Counted from the stretch's first letter, positions 10,690 through 23,641 are shown. The stretch is 64,000 bases of DNA from Ichthyophis bannanicus (GCA_033557465.1 CM066044.1:193370184-193434183); one strand, 5' to 3'. Notes: generated from the letters alone by a model not told the origin. Made by a program: numbers and translations.

Positions 10690-10981
10690 AAGGTAGAACC
10701 AAGAATTTTCAGAAGATTGTTGTTGCAAGGAACTAGCAAAAAAAGTAAATAAAGCAGTGGGGCTGGACAAGCTATATTTAAGGGTATTTAGGGAACATAA
10801 GGAAGCTCTGGCAGGTCTGATGTCGGCTTTAGAGTTGGAAGTGGTTCCAGAGAGCTGGGGATGGGCAGATGTAGTTCCTCTTCACAAATGTGGAAGAAAG
10901 GAGGAAACTGGGAACAATAGGGTGGCTAGTTTTATCTTGGTAGTGAATAAAGTAAGGAAGTCACTGCTTAATCGCAGAATG
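10690..10981 (+). pseudogene. CR1/jockey-like LINE RT fragment (left part, interrupted)
   Basis: Plus-strand translation gives AVGLDKLYLRVFREH, then VPESWGWADVVPLHKCGRK and GNNRVASF. This is the decayed start of the RT domain (usual form: GPDgl.prvlke...vPedWk.A.vvPifKkG...p.nyRPvSl). The frame is cut at 10981 by a minus-strand LINE and resumes at 11887. Confidence 0.6.
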
Positions 10982-11886
10982 AACATAAGAACATAAGATA
11001 TGCCATACTGGGTCAGACCAAGGTCCATCAAGCCCAGTATTCTGTTTCCAACAGTGGCCAATCTAGGTCATACGTACCTAGCAGTTTCCCCAAGGGACAC
11101 AGGTTCCACAATGCTTGTATTGGTTCAAGCATTGATATCCTGGGTCCCTTCTTAATAATGGTTTATGGACCTTTCCTCCAGGAACTTGTCCAAACCTTTT
11201 TTAAACCCAGCTACACTAACAGCCTTTACTACATCCTCCGGTAACAAATTCCAGAGTTTGATTACACGTTGAGTGAAAAAATATTTTCTTTTATTAGTCT
11301 TAAATAGTTTACCCTGTAGCTTCATTGCATGTCCCCTAGTCTTTCTATATTCTGATAAGGTAAACAATCGATCTACGTTTACCCGTTCCACTCCGTTCAT
11401 TAATTTATAGACTTCTATCATATCTCCCCTCAGCCGTCTCTTTTCCAGGTTAAAGAGCCCCAACCTTTTTAGCCTTTCTTCATAGGAGTAGCCTTCCATC
11501 CCCTTTACCATTTTGGTGGCTCTTCTCTGAACCTTTTCTAAAATTGCTATATCCTTTTTAAGATACGGCGACCAGAATTGCACACAATATTCAAGGTGCG
11601 GTCTCACCATGGAACGATATAGAGGCATTATAATATCTTTTGTTTTATTTTCCATTCCTTTCCTTATCATACCTAGCATTCTATTTGCTCTCTTGGCTGC
11701 CGCTGCACACTGGGCCGAGGGTTTTAACATGGTATCCACAAGGACGCCTAAATCTTTTTCTTGGGTGGTGGTTCCTAATGTGTAACCTTGCATCGTGTAA
11801 CCATAGTTTGGGTTGTTCTTCCCTAGGTGCATAACCTTGCACTTCTCCACATTAAATTTCATCTGCTCATTAAATTTCATCTGCTC
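10982..11886 (-). mobile_element. 5'-truncated CR1-like LINE inserted antisense in another LINE
   Basis: Its 3' end on the minus strand reads 'gacccagtatggcatatctt' followed by short ATGTTCTTATGTTC-type repeats, the tail typical of CR1-like LINEs. Coding sequence fills the 5' part. The 5' boundary carries an 18-base tandem duplication (11851-11868 and 11869-11886). The plus-strand LINE fragments on either side show this is an insertion into an older LINE. Confidence 0.75.
11152..11880 (-). pseudogene. CR1-like LINE ORF2 C-terminus (242 open codons)
   Basis: This open reading covers the thumb and C-terminal region after the RT palm. Landmarks in order are [87 protein letters not shown] and [17 protein letters not shown]. 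The palm with its YADD box is missing, so this is a 5'-truncated, dead copy. It is well preserved for its length, which indicates a fairly recent insertion. The repeated EQMKFN at the start is the 18-base tandem duplication, not a true N-terminus. Confidence 0.8.
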
Positions 11887-12375
11887 TGGTGGAGCTTCTG
11901 GACTCTAGTGAATTACAGAGTCCTAAGCAGCATGGTTTTACCAGAGATGGAACTTTGCCAGACAAATCTAATGTATTTCTTTGATTGGGTGACTAGAGTG
12001 TAAGGTTAGGGGAGAGTGCTGGATGTAATATGTTTTGGATTTCAGGAAGACCTTGATACAGACCTTAAAGTGACTGACTGGGTAGAAACTGATTGAGTGG
12101 GCGACAACAAAAGGTAGTAGTAAAGAGAATTTGCTACAAGGAAAGAGGACTGTGTCCTCAGTCTGGTTCTGTTCAACGTTTTTTAAAAAATAATATTGGG
12201 AAAGGCTTGCCTTTTGCAGATCATGCCAAAATGTGCAATAGCGTAGACATCCTGAAAGGTGTGGAAAACATGAGAAAGGACTTGATTAAACTTGAGGAAT
12301 GGTCTAGAGTTTTAAAGGTAAGACTGAATACTAAAAATGCAGGATCCTGCCTCTGGGATGTGAAAATCTAAGGGA
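11887..12375 (+). pseudogene. CR1/jockey-like LINE RT fragment (right part)
   Basis: It continues the frame interrupted at 10981. The nucleotide words 'agcagcatggttttaccaga', 'tttctttgattgggtgac' and 'tttcaggaagaccttgatac' match the usual QHGFTRG, FFDWVT and DFRKAFDT stretches of the LINE RT. 'cttttgcagatcatgccaaa' is the remnant of FADDTK (now FADHAK). It ends with ENMRKDLIKLEEWS. There are multiple frameshifts. Confidence 0.6.
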
Positions 12376-12632
12376 ACAGTACACAATAGCATAGTAAATG
12401 ATGGCAGATACCTTTGCTTAGGCTTGTACCCACTGCTCTGTGCAGGTTACCCACTTTGCTGTCTTGATGCACCGTAGGGCAGTGCTACCAAAACCTTTAG
12501 CTGACATGATCCCATTAACTTCATATGACCCCAGATGATTACCAAAATAATTAGCAAGGGACAGGGATAAGGAGAAGGAATAGCAGATCTACACATTTTC
12601 TGCTATGTAATGCAGTCATTATGTTGACCCTT

Positions 12633-12859
12633 GGGGGCATGTTTACTAAAATGTGGGAGCTTACTGTGCATGCAGCTGCAAAGATTAGCGTGTGGGTGGC
12701 ACTGGGCCCGTGCTAGAGCATAGAGGTCTGCCTGGCATGTCCCCATGTAGCTAGTGTGGGTTCCATGCCATTTTTGGCATGTGGTAAAGGTTACTACGGT
12801 GAGCTTGGCACACACTAAACCCAGTGCTAACCATTAGTGCACTTTAGTAAATATGCCCA
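12633..12859. mobile_element. MITE with GGGCATGTTTACTAAA inverted ends
   Basis: It starts 'gggggcatgtttactaaa' and ends 'tttagtaaatatgccca', near-perfect inverted repeats, 227 bases apart. There is no coding capacity. The same ends bound 40805-41383 and, in more decayed form, 16925-17050. Confidence 0.7.
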
Positions 12860-12892
12860 TTGGTATGTCATATAACAGCGCACAAGTAAGTG

Positions 12893-13272
12893 GGTCTGAT
12901 ATTCAGCGGTGACGGCTTTGTGCTTCTACAGCACTGGATAGTCAATGCTGGGCCATATCCAACCACCGGCATTGACTATCCGGGTCTGCCACATAGAGCT
13001 GCATGACCCGGAAGCTAACTGAGCACTGCTGATATTGAGCCGCTGCTCAGTTAGCTCCCAGGGGTAAAGAGAGACCAGCTTTTGCTGCGTCTGTCTTTAC
13101 TCAATATCGCCACTGCTCGGTTTGCAAAGGGCTCCGCCCCTGATCGCTCATGATGTGCCCTGATATTATACAGTTAGTTAACGGTGTTACTGCCTCTGAA
13201 TATCTCTCTAAGTGGCATTTACACAGTTTATAGGTCTATAGACGGTCTAAATGCCTTTGAATATCTGGCCAA
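12893..13272. mobile_element. MITE with GATATTCAG inverted ends
   Basis: The left end is 'ctgatattcagcggtgac' and the right end reads, reverse-complemented, 'gccagatattcaaagg'. Internal CCGG- and GCTCAGTTAGCT-type inverted words suggest a folded structure. A related pair of ends lies at about 63650-63766. Confidence 0.5.
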
Positions 13273-14880
13273 ATCTGTTTTATAAATATTATCTGAGATC
13301 CTCTCCTCCTGAACTAACTCTGTAGCAGATTGCTTTTCTTAACTTTTCTCAGCCAATCTCCTCATTTCTAATCTACCTCCTCTTTCAACTTTTCCCCATG
13401 CCAACATTCTCCAAATCAGCTGTTTCATCCTTCCCCTCCTCATCCAGATGGTTAGGAAATATCAAACCATTACTTACCAGCTGCAAGCAGCAGAATCCAA
13501 GCAGAGTGTATTGGATGTTTTAGCCTGCCCATGAACTCCAGGTGATTTTGTCTCGCTGATGCACTGGCATTCACGTCCTGTCTTCAAGGGCTGCAAACAG
13601 GTCTGGTTTTCAGGTTATCCCTAAAGAATGTGCATAGGACAGATTTGGGTATAGTGGAAATACTAACATGATTCTATGCTGAAACCCTGCTCCAACCCTT
13701 CTCCTCTGTGCTCATACCCTGTTGGGATGTAGTACTGTACCAATCATAGGAAGGAAGGGGGTCTGGAGCAAACTTTAATCCCCTTTTGATTCCTGGAAGG
13801 TGTGAAGAGAGGATCTGTGCTACAAAATTGCAGCTTCGCACCTTCTTGTGCAGGAAGGGTCTAGCCTGTGAGCGCTCAACACCAGTGAGGGAAGAATCCC
13901 AGTTCGCACAGACTGTGAGTTCCTGTATGGGAAAGGGCCCTCTGCAGCTTCTATGTGGGTTGAGGGCCCCAAGCCACATGTTTTCCACAGCTCCATCCTA
14001 TGCCGTAAGCAAGGTACCGGCAAACTATTAGGACAGAGTGATTCAGTTGGCTTTGAACTGGGTTCTGCCTAGTTTAGGACTGGGGATTTATGCTCGGATC
14101 CGCAAAATGGCTCATAAAGAAGCAGGTATCAGGCCACTGAAAGCCTGATGCATAGCCCCACCCCAGGGGATTCAGAAGAGGTGCCAGGATGCTAGAAAGA
14201 CTGACAACATAGCAATGGCTAAAACACCAGACATCTAAGTGGATACCGGTGTGGACCCATTGGCTCTGACATCAAAATGATATGTTGATGTATTAGTCTG
14301 AATTTGTATCTGAAGTGTTGTTGAGGTTTTGTTTTAAGAGAATTGTCTGTTTCTCAGGAGGAAGACTTACAATGATCCAAACCCTATTGCTGGACTAGAG
14401 TTAAGCCTTTCTTCACCCTTGAGTGTTTGTGGTCTTGTTCAAAATTATCTATTCTTTTTTTTCTGTTCAGCCTGTATTTGAATAAACAATATCTAAGTAG
14501 ACCTCATGCAACACCAATGCTATTCTCACTGGTCTTCAGTTTCGTGGATCACCCTTAGATCATTTTTTAAAAATTGGTGTTAAATAAGGTACCATGTCAG
14601 TTTGAATGATACATTACAAATTAGAAGCACATCTGCAATTTCATGTTTGAGTTTCTTCAGAACTCAGGTGATTTGCTACTGTTTTATATCATCAGAGTTC
14701 TCTAGCTCCTCTTTCAGGTTGGTTATTTATGTCTATTTTTCTAAGTCATCATCTTCAAAGAGTGTTTCTGGTGTGGGTAGCTTCCTGACATCCTCTGCTG
14801 TGAAGACTAAAGCAAAGAATAAATTAATGTCTTTCTGCTACGGCCGCCCCTCCCAATCTTCCTCCTTTCCTAATGGTCTA
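13273..14880. other. No recognised gene
   Basis: About 1.6 kb of mixed composition. The short frames (for example 13674-13988 minus) show no familiar domain. A KpnI-like 'gtaccggcaaac' occurs near 14017 but nothing links it to the DIRS elements. No repeat end is recognised. Confidence 0.4.
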
Positions 14881-15299
14881 AATCAGGCCTCAACAATTTT
14901 GTTTTGTATTTTTGTTCTAGGAGCCAGCGGAAAAAAAAAGTAGGCACCAGTTGCTGAGACCTCTCATCCTTTCCCCGATCCTCTGTTGTCTCGGCCAAAG
15001 TTGAAGAGTGGCGGAGGGAAGGACATTCCCTAAGAAGTCTACCACAAGTCCTTTGAGGTCTAATTTACTAAGAGTGTTTTTTCCATTCTGTTTCCATAGC
15101 AAAAGAAACTTAGTCAATTAGGCTCTTGATGTGCCACTGTACAGTGGTGGTAGCAGCCAGAGGTGCCCCTTTTCCAAGCGTGTTGTCAGCAGCATGGCAG
15201 CAACCTCTCCCTCCTTGCCCCCCGCCCCCCCCCCCCCCCATAGCAGTACCAGAAGTGACTTACCGCTTTGGGTCAGTTATCAACTGTGGCACAGGTCAC
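14881..15299. repeat. Possible short interspersed repeat
   Basis: 'caggcctcaacaattttgtt' followed by 'ttgttctaggagccagc' looks like the start of a dispersed repeat. A C-run of about 15 lies near 15226. The far boundary is not visible. Confidence 0.25.
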
Positions 15300-15592
15300 A
15301 CCCCTGTTGACCCTCACTCTCATCATTCCCCCTGCCCTGCCCTTCCTCAGCTGCCTCTTCCTCTCATCCCCTCATTCTCTTTTATCCTTCCCACCCTGAC
15401 TTCCCTCAGTCTCCTTTTCATCACCCCTCCTCATCCAGGCTCCTTTCTCATTCACCGTTTCAAGCACATCCTTTTCTGGCTCTTTTTCGCAGCTCTCTCT
15501 TTTTAAAATTTTAATTTGATTTTATGTATTGTGAACCGCCCAGATGCTAATTGTATTGGGCGGTATATAAAGTTTTAATAAACATAAACATC
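15300..15592 (+). repeat. LINE/SINE 3' end with the paired GCCC/GGGC tail
   Basis: It ends 'gtgaaccgcccagatgctaa' then 'gggcggtatataaag', a short hairpin followed by an A/T tail (ttttaataaacataaaca). The same style of tail, 'accgcc...gcggtt', closes the minus-strand L2 fragment at 34740 and the SINE at 28943. Confidence 0.5.
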
Positions 15593-16924
15593 TTTCTCAT
15601 CCCTCTTGTCCTCCTCCGTAGTCTCCCAGTCTCAACCTTCATATTACCCCATGCCCAGCCATCTGGCAAGACTAGGCAGTCGTCTAGGGTAAGAGCTTCA
15701 GGAGGCAGCAAATAGTATCAGTAGTCAAAGTAAAACACTAGATTCTGACAGCCACACCAATTCAAAGAGCCATCAGCACATTTGCTTACCAGCAGGGACA
15801 CATACGAAGAAGGCAACATTTAATAGGTAAAAGTATGATGTTCAGTTATGCATTTTAGAGGATTGTTTGGGAGGATGGTACTCAGATGATTAGTTATTTA
15901 AAATCTCTCGCAGGGAGGTGAGGTGCGTAAGGCTGAAGGTTTGCTTAGGGTGCTCACTACCTTACATCAGCCCTGGGGCCGGCGGTGTCCCCCACAGTGG
16001 GCAGCTTCTAGGGAATGCAGATCTAACTTCTCTCTTTTCTTGTACCTGCCTTTCTTTGGGGGCATTTCGCTTAGGCATCACACCTATTGTTGATGGTTCA
16101 GGCAGCTGGGTGAAGTTTGTCTGTCTGTCTGCATGGAAGCCCCCGAGATGGCTGCAGCTTCTGATAAGCGCAGTACTTCACGTTTCCCCCACTGCAAGCA
16201 GCTGTCTGTATGGTTGAGCTTGAGCCACATAAAGGAGGAAATTCAGGGGCTGATCTCATGTTTCAAGTCTCATCTTGTTTTTGATGTATTTTAAAAAGCT
16301 TTTAGGCGTGTTTTGCTAAGACGTAGTCGAGGGTTCGGCGACAGGGAAATTGTGCAGATGCTCAAACACGCAAAGTCAGAGCTCCGTGGTTCATGCCTTT
16401 GTCCCACCGCGAGCGGCTCTCCGGATGGAGCTGCATGGTGCAGGAAGTTTGGACTGATCTCATGGATGAAAGATGTTATTAATTTAGCCTTGTTGTCAGG
16501 TGTTTGGTATTCTTTAACCTTTTTAAACTTGTGGAATGCAGTTTGCATTTTTAAACAATCTTGGAAGCCCAAATAATCACTTCATGTACACTTAACTCTC
16601 ACAGTCATTCCTTTTAGTTTTCTGATTTTCTCTCTTTTTTGAAGTTAGATGCTAGTATAGTATTTTATTCTTCTTCCTGGTCTTGCTTGCCACTGAGAAC
16701 CAGATCTAATGTAGCTCCCTCTCTTGTCTGTTGCAGGACTAGCTGCATCTAGAAACTTAGCCTCCCTGGTATTCTCTGAGTTACTCACCCAGTCAATACA
16801 GTGGTAATTATATCTCACATTACTTATGTTTCCAACTTTAGTATCCTGTTAAGGAAGACTGACATGCTAACACATTTTTATCTCGTGGCGTTTTTATCCA
16901 TGATGATTCTAGAGTGCAGTTTGA
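15593..16924. other. No recognised gene; possible conserved non-coding stretch
   Basis: No repeat ends are recognised. The 16280-16575 part is open for 87-93 codons on both strands and lacks low complexity, but neither translation resembles a known domain. It could be single-copy regulatory DNA (inference). Confidence 0.35.
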
Positions 16925-17050
16925 GCTAGATTTACTAAAAGGCAGTAGTACTGCATGCTAACATGCTATTTAACGTAGCTTCCATTTTATGCAGTGGGAC
17001 CCAGTTACTGATAATGTGCACTAATGCAGGTAGTATCATTTAGTAAATCG
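16925..17050. mobile_element. Decayed short MITE with TTTACTAAA ends
   Basis: 'agatttactaaaaggcag' and 'catttagtaaatcg' face each other about 120 bases apart. It is a deleted member of the family at 12633 and 40805. Confidence 0.45.
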
Positions 17051-20000
17051 TGAATTTTGTTTCCTGCAGGATTTGTGTCCTATGCTATCCTCTACACTGC
17101 CACTCATTCACTCTGTCTTCTCATTTCAATACATTTTGTACCCCGTTATCACAGTGTCCCATTACTTATCTTTTCTCCATTTGGTCTCTTTGATGCCTAC
17201 TATGCATTTATCTTCATTAGTGCCATTTCCTCTAACTCTTCAATCTTATTTTCTAGACTTTTTGTATTTGCATATAGACACCTACATTTTTATTGCTATC
17301 CACAATTTGCTTATTATTAATACTTGATTCAGGTAGTTTGGAATACTTCACATTTGTCTGCTTTCTATTTAAATCTATCCACGTTATCTTGGTGGTTCTT
17401 TTTACATCCTTTCTATCAAGATATTCACATTTTTCTATTTTATCGGTCTCCTTTGAAGATACCTCACTTTGAATCGTGCAGTCCAAAATGACTGTCAACT
17501 TTACTCCTGCACAAGCAAAAGAAACACCAGGATCCCTGCCCGACAGAGCTCAAATTAATCTTACAAGGGACAGAGAAATATCCTTTAAGAATACAAGATA
17601 AAAAGACATACTTACTGCTCACCTAGCAGACACTCTTCAGGGAATAAGAAGTCAAAAGAAGACTTCTGAGTCTGGCTGGCCTTCCTTGCAGTATATATCT
17701 CAGTTCCATCTCCACTGGATTTTATAATCAGATTTTAAGTCTGAAAAGAAATTATCATAAAACTCCACTACTGACTTCCAGTCCTGAAATGAGTTGCTGT
17801 GCATAGATCAGCAGGAAAACAAAACTATGATGATATCAGCTATGTGACTGTCTGTTCCCTTATAATAGCACAATGTTCTGCTTTTAAATACTGTGCAATT
17901 GGACAGACAAGCTAGGGGTACTGTAGAGGCTGTGTTCATAGGCCCTGGGCAAAAGGAATTACCATGCCACAGCCTAGGATCAACTATTGAATTGTTCTGA
18001 GAGGCAGTGACTGGCTAAAGTAGTTGGAAGGGAATACAGAATATGGAAAATTTCTTCAGGCAGTTGTAAATGAAGACTATAGCCCTACAGAGGTTGCTTC
18101 CCTTGAGTGGAAAGTCCATGAGAAATAGTGGAAATGTTTGTGCCAAATAACCAAAGACATGGAACCAGCGAAACAACAAAGGCAAAGGAGATGGCAAAAA
18201 TTTGTCATTAGCATGCACCTTTGTGAAATGGGTTAATGCTGTAAAGTATGTTGCATTTGGTATGTGTTCCAGAGTGACCCTGTGTGCCTTTGTCTCCCTC
18301 CCCCACACATTCCCTATGGTCCTTGGATGGTGAATTGTAACGCTCTGTAACTTCTCTTGGCAGATTATTATGGCAAAAAGATGCTTGATCCACTCAGTGC
18401 TGCAGTCAGCTGTGACCAGCCCAGATGCCTATCAGGCGGGCGATTATAAAAGAACTGTAATCACCATCTATAAGATGCCTTTAGGTTGACCAAATAGCCG
18501 TGTAATGTTCCCTGCGCTGGAGCAAGTTGGAGATCCTCGGGGTCAGATCCAAGCTAGGATAAGAATCCACAGGTAGTTCAATTCCCATCCCATTAATTAA
18601 ACACAAAGGTAAATACTGTCACCTTTTGAACTTGTAAGTTTCCTGTTTCCACCAAGTGTTTTTTTCCATCCATTTGCTTTAGGATTGTGAACTTTTGTTT
18701 GCTAGAATTCAGGGTTTTGGGGGGAAGAACTTGATTTGAATGAAAGTGATGAAATGAGAGCACCAATTAGAGACAGGTAGAGAGGGTGCTGTGGACATTA
18801 CTGTTAACAATGGAAACAGTCTTCTTCCTTTGTATGACATCAGAGATTTGCTTCAAGCGCTACAGATTGTTGTCTAGTGTTATCACTTAGTGATGACAGC
18901 ATAGTAAGAAGTCTCTCTCTTTTTCAAATGAATTGAAAATGCCAGATTTTCTCAGGAGGGTTGTGCTTGACCATACGAAGAATTTGACCTATTGCATCTG
19001 GTATTGTGAGATGTACATAACAAGGTGTTCTTTTTATGTCTAAGTGAATAATATCAAGAATGAACTGTGAAAGAAAGCTCTTCTGCTGAGTGCTGTGAAT
19101 CAGATATATACAGTACATGGTTGTGTATACATCTACAAATCAATCTCATACTGAAATTATGCCTGTTCTGAAAAGCACATTTCTCTCTCAGGTCATCTGA
19201 GATTAGCCATGAATTCCAATTTAAGGTGTTTTCTTTAAGGCAACAGTCAGATGAAGAATATCTACCCTCACAAAGTATGTCTGTCATTGAGTCATTTGAA
19301 GGATCGAAGTGTCCATAGCACCCAAATATAGTGATTTTTAATGGCACACCACGTGGGATGGATGTGATTTGGAAATACTTTCACCGTCATCTCATATATT
19401 GCAATGCAGAGTGTTGTGGACAAAATTGAAGTCTTTGAAGAAGAAGGCTTGAGGTCTCTCAAACTCACCCACTACTCCCTCTTTTTTTTTTTTTGTTTTT
19501 TTTGTTGCTGTTCCTTTACAAAATATAAGCTACAACGACTACCGACATCTCAGCAAAGATACACTGAGCATGCTGTTATCAATGTCATTCAAAGTTACAA
19601 GTACAATTCCATAGATGCAATGAGGCAAAACCAAAACTGGTTCAGCCTGTCTCTGATGACCTGAATCATCTGGTAATTTTTTTTTTTTTTACAGCAATCT
19701 CATTGACATGCTATGTTATGCCAATGAAAGTCTGCTGCAAAAACTATCTTGTGTATAAGTTATATTTTTGCTGGTGTCTCAGTGATTGCATCTATGCATG
19801 TGTATGTATACACCATATTCATTGTAGCATAGGATCAAACATGAATTACATTCAGACAAGGAAACTGAAGGCAGGTACGTACTGAAAGTCCTGCCCATTC
19901 GTGCTGCAGTGCCACCAAATAATATCTTCTCTTGGGCTTTACTCTCGCACCCTATCAGCTAAGGAACAGACAAATTCTGGCCTTTTTCATGTCCATTGGA

Positions 20001-21366
20001 AGGCTGTTTCATGTATCTACTGCAGTTTCTGTGAAGAAATGCTTTATGTTATTTCTAAGGAAATATTTCTTGACAGAAAAATTAATTGAGGCATTTAACA
20101 GCCTCACAGTAGAGGCGGTAGAGTGACTTCCCATACCTAGGACAAAGCATGCCCATTCTAGTGAGGTCTCTGGCATTATTAACTTTTTTTTGTGGTGTTA
20201 TAAGAGGGTGTTTTTTTCATGTGAAACAGAAGAAAGCAGAGCAGTCAGATCACAAGAAACGTATTTAATATCTTTTAAATTCAGATAACACCGTGCAAAT
20301 AAATTACAAGTGATATTACACAGTGCATTTCCATCATACTCCTGTATTTGCTATAAATACAATATTTATAACATTATAGGTCTATCCCTGGTAAATGATT
20401 GTCATTGAAGGGCTTAGTTCAGTGACGCAGTGCAAGAGGACAAAGCAGTATGAGTGAAATGATGGTGGAGTCTTGTTTCTATGTTTTATCCCTAGATAAA
20501 AAAAAGCATTACTAACTGAGCTCCAGGTCCTTGTGAGATATTGAATGCTTATCCTAAGAGTCAGATTGTTTTTATCGTGCTCTGGCCCTGAAGTCTGTAT
20601 CAAAAGAACAGCACCACTTGGTCCTTGCCATCCTGCCTTAGTAGGATGAGAATGAGTTAGGAAACTAAGATCCGATCAAAGTGTTCTGATAGCATGACTC
20701 TTCTTCCTTTTGGGTCCATTCACCCAAAAGTGTCACATTTCTTTCCACTGGTGAGAACAGTTCAGCATATATAAGTTGGTCTCAAAAGTCTGCATCATAA
20801 AGGCATTATCCTCAAACAAATGGTAGACCTAAAGGTGTTGCATAGGCTGCCTCTCACCACAGTTACCGGGTTAGGCTCTGGTAGAGTATTCCCATCTTAG
20901 CTCTTGATCTGCTGATTTAGCTACAAAGATGTGGTTGATTTGCTGTAACTGAAGAAGTGTCTGGACCAACTCTATTAATGCGTTTAACTGCAGACTGATT
21001 GATTGAGCTGTCTGTTGACCGTCACTTGTCCAGAAAGGCCAAAAGTAAATGAATTATAATGCAAATCAGTGACTGTATTAGTAGTACGTCATCAGCTTTA
21101 TCACAGTATCTATTGCCACATGAGATTCTCCTATGGTGGGTCAATCAGCATGACCGAGGAACATGCTGGCACCTTACTCACAACCATAGAAGTACCTGAT
21201 TCATGACAGAGTAAGAATACACCAGTGAGATGTTTTACAGCAAGCAGAGCTTTTAAGAATATGCCTAGGAGCAAATGGTCAACATTGAAATCGTTACTGA
21301 CTTTAAAAGGCCCTAATCTGTAGTATCTTGGTGAGCTGAACATGAATATAACATTTAAAAAAATTT
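17051..21366. other. 4.3-kb gap without recognised genes or repeats
   Basis: The sequence is A/T-balanced with only short homopolymers (T runs near 19481-19502 and 19679-19692). No LINE, SINE or DIRS words and no frame with a recognisable domain are visible on either strand. Apart from 13.3-16.9 kb it is the longest stretch of apparently unique sequence. It may hold regulatory DNA or untranslated exons that cannot be called by eye. Confidence 0.4.
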
Positions 21367-21530
21367 ATCTCCAGGAACAAGCAGGAATGAGTCTTCACAT
21401 ATGGGTACATCGGTACCGATGGAGCCTGCACGGGAATGCTCCCCAGCATCCAATCAGAAAGCTTTTGGGAGCATCCCTCACGCCTGCGCACTGACTTCCC
21501 GCCTTTCCCACTGCCTCTCCTCAGTTTTCG
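21367..21530 (+). repeat. DIRS-B left inverted terminal repeat
   Basis: It begins 'atctccaggaacaagcagg' with tcggtaccga about 45 bases in, the same as DIRS-A apart from scattered substitutions (for example a CpG decayed in 'cctgcacggg'). Confidence 0.85.
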
Positions 21531-21739
21531 TTTTTCCGCGGAGCCGACAGGACGTCCTGTCACCGCAGAAACGTTTTTCTTTAAAAATTCTTATTTCCTT
21601 GTTTTCTTGTGGTCGCGGCTGTCTTTCCCGCCGATACTGGTATCGCCGGTGCTTTTTTCTTTTCTTTTCTAAACTTAGAGGAATTTTTTCTCCTCAGTTT
21701 TTTTGCCTTAACTTTTTGGGCCTACCAGGCCTCTCCAAC

Positions 21740-23607
21740 ATGCCCCAGCGGGCTGAACAGAGTCACGAGGGAGAAGCTCTCCCTTCGCGGCTCTGAAAGG
21801 CGAAGCCGAAGCGGAGAACTGGCAGGCAAGCAGGAAGGAAGGAAGGAGGGGGGGGGGGACGGAGCCCGCGGGACTTGCGATATTGCTGCTATTGCCGGCC
21901 ACGGCAGCAGCAGCAGAAGCTGGGTTTTTTTTAAAGTTTAATTTTCCTGGGGGGGGGGGGAGGGAGGGAGGGAGCAGGACTTGATGGGGGGAGCAGGACG
22001 GGGGGGGGGAGCAGGACGGGGGGGGGCAGGACTTGATGTGGGGGGGGAGCAGGACGGGGGGGGCAGGACTTGATGTGGGGGGGGCAGGACTTGATGTGTG
22101 GCTGGGGGGGGTAGTACTGAAAATGGGGTGATGGGGGTTAGGACTGGTAATGGACAGATGGGGGTTAGGACTGGAGGTGGTCTGATTGGGGGGCTAAGAC
22201 TGAAATGGGGTTATGGGGGGGCTAAGAATGAAGATAGGGTGATGGAAGGGTTAGGCCTGGAAGTGGGCTGTTGGGGGGCTTAGGACCGATAATGGGCTAG
22301 GGGGGGGGCTAGAACTGGTAATGGACTGGGGGGGGGTGCTATGACTGGAAATGGGCCGAGTAGAAGGGGGAGCTTGAACTGCAAATAGCTGATGGGGACA
22401 GGGTCTTGGAATGGTAATGGGCTGAGTGGAAGGGGGCTTGGAATGGAAATGGGCTGATGGGGAGGGGGGCTTGGAAAGGAAATGGGCTGTGAGGGGAGGG
22501 AGCTAGGACTGGAAATGGGCTGATGATGCGGGGACTAGAAGGGAGCGGATGCTGGGTGGGGCAGGAGCTAGAAGGGAGTTGATGTTGGGGGACGATTAGA
22601 ATGGGATGGGGCTGGGAGAGTGAAATGGAGAGGGGAAATATATTTTGTGTGGGAGGGAAGAAAAATCTACAATTGGCCGGTTATTGGGAGAGTAAGTGGG
22701 GATTGAGGATGGAGGGGTAAAATTTGAGTGGATGAAATAGGAATGAGGAAAGAGCAAAAGGAGAATGATTAGTATGTTAAAGCAGATGTAGAGAGAATGG
22801 AAAAAAACTAGGAAAGAAGAAAGGACAAATGGACAGCAGACGATGGAGAGTTAGCAGAAGACACAAAGAAACCAGAAGAAAGTGAATGGAACAATTGCAA
22901 CTGAAAAAAAAATGCACAAAAGGTAGAAAAATATCTCTTTATTTTGAATTTATTAACTGAAATATGTCAGCTCTTGGAAATGTGCATCTTTAACATCTGC
23001 ACTTTATTTAATACAAGAGGAAATCAATGTATAGTTTTATTTCTACAGTGTTGTACATTCTAAGTTTGGCTTTTGGGGTTCCCAGTTTAATTGTCTTCCT
23101 GTTTCTAAATTGTGATTCCTTGTTTGGTGATGGTGTATGTTCTGCATGTGTAACTGAGCTGAGGTATTCTGTTTATGTAATTCCTATTTGACATTGCCAC
23201 TTGTTCTCTTTCCCGAGTAGGTCATGTATTGTTATTCTCTGAAATGTGTTGATTTAATATTTGCAGTGTTGCCTTTTGATAGTTAGGGTATGGTGCTTTG
23301 TGAGTCCTGGTAGTGCTGTTAGGACACGGCAGGTTTGCTATGGGTTCTAAATGAGCAGTGTTTCTAGTAGTTCCTAATGTGCCTGGCGGTTGGCACTGGT
23401 TTATAGTAATGTAGAAATCTTTTAGTCTTTCTTTATCCATACACTCATTAAGAGGCATATTTACTAAAAGTTAGTGTATGGTAACATTATGCAAATATTT
23501 ATGCAAATGATGCCCTTATGCAAATGAGGCCTGCATCTTGTGCGGCCCCCGGGTTACTCTACAAGTCCTCATTTGGCCCTCAAAGCAATTTGAGTTTGAG
23601 ACCCCTG
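21740..23607. mobile_element. G-rich repeat copy 2 inserted in DIRS-B, hAT/Charlie-like right end
   Basis: The right end reads, reverse-complemented, 'caggggtctcaaactcaaat', the classic terminus of Charlie-type hAT elements. A matching left end and an 8-bp duplication (expected ATCTAGCA from 23608-23615) are not seen, so the left side is truncated or rearranged. The interior holds a G-rich minisatellite and then a segment shared with 9680-10640. Confidence 0.55.
21945..22620. repeat. G-rich minisatellite
   Basis: Degenerate units of 20-35 bases, first 'ggggggagcaggacttgatg' and then 'taggactggaaatgggctgatg', with variable G runs. The G runs could form G-quadruplexes on this strand. Open frames here are repeat artefacts. 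Confidence 0.75.
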
Positions 23608-23641
23608 ATCTAGCAGGATTCTTTTTCGGCACCAGTCCAGT

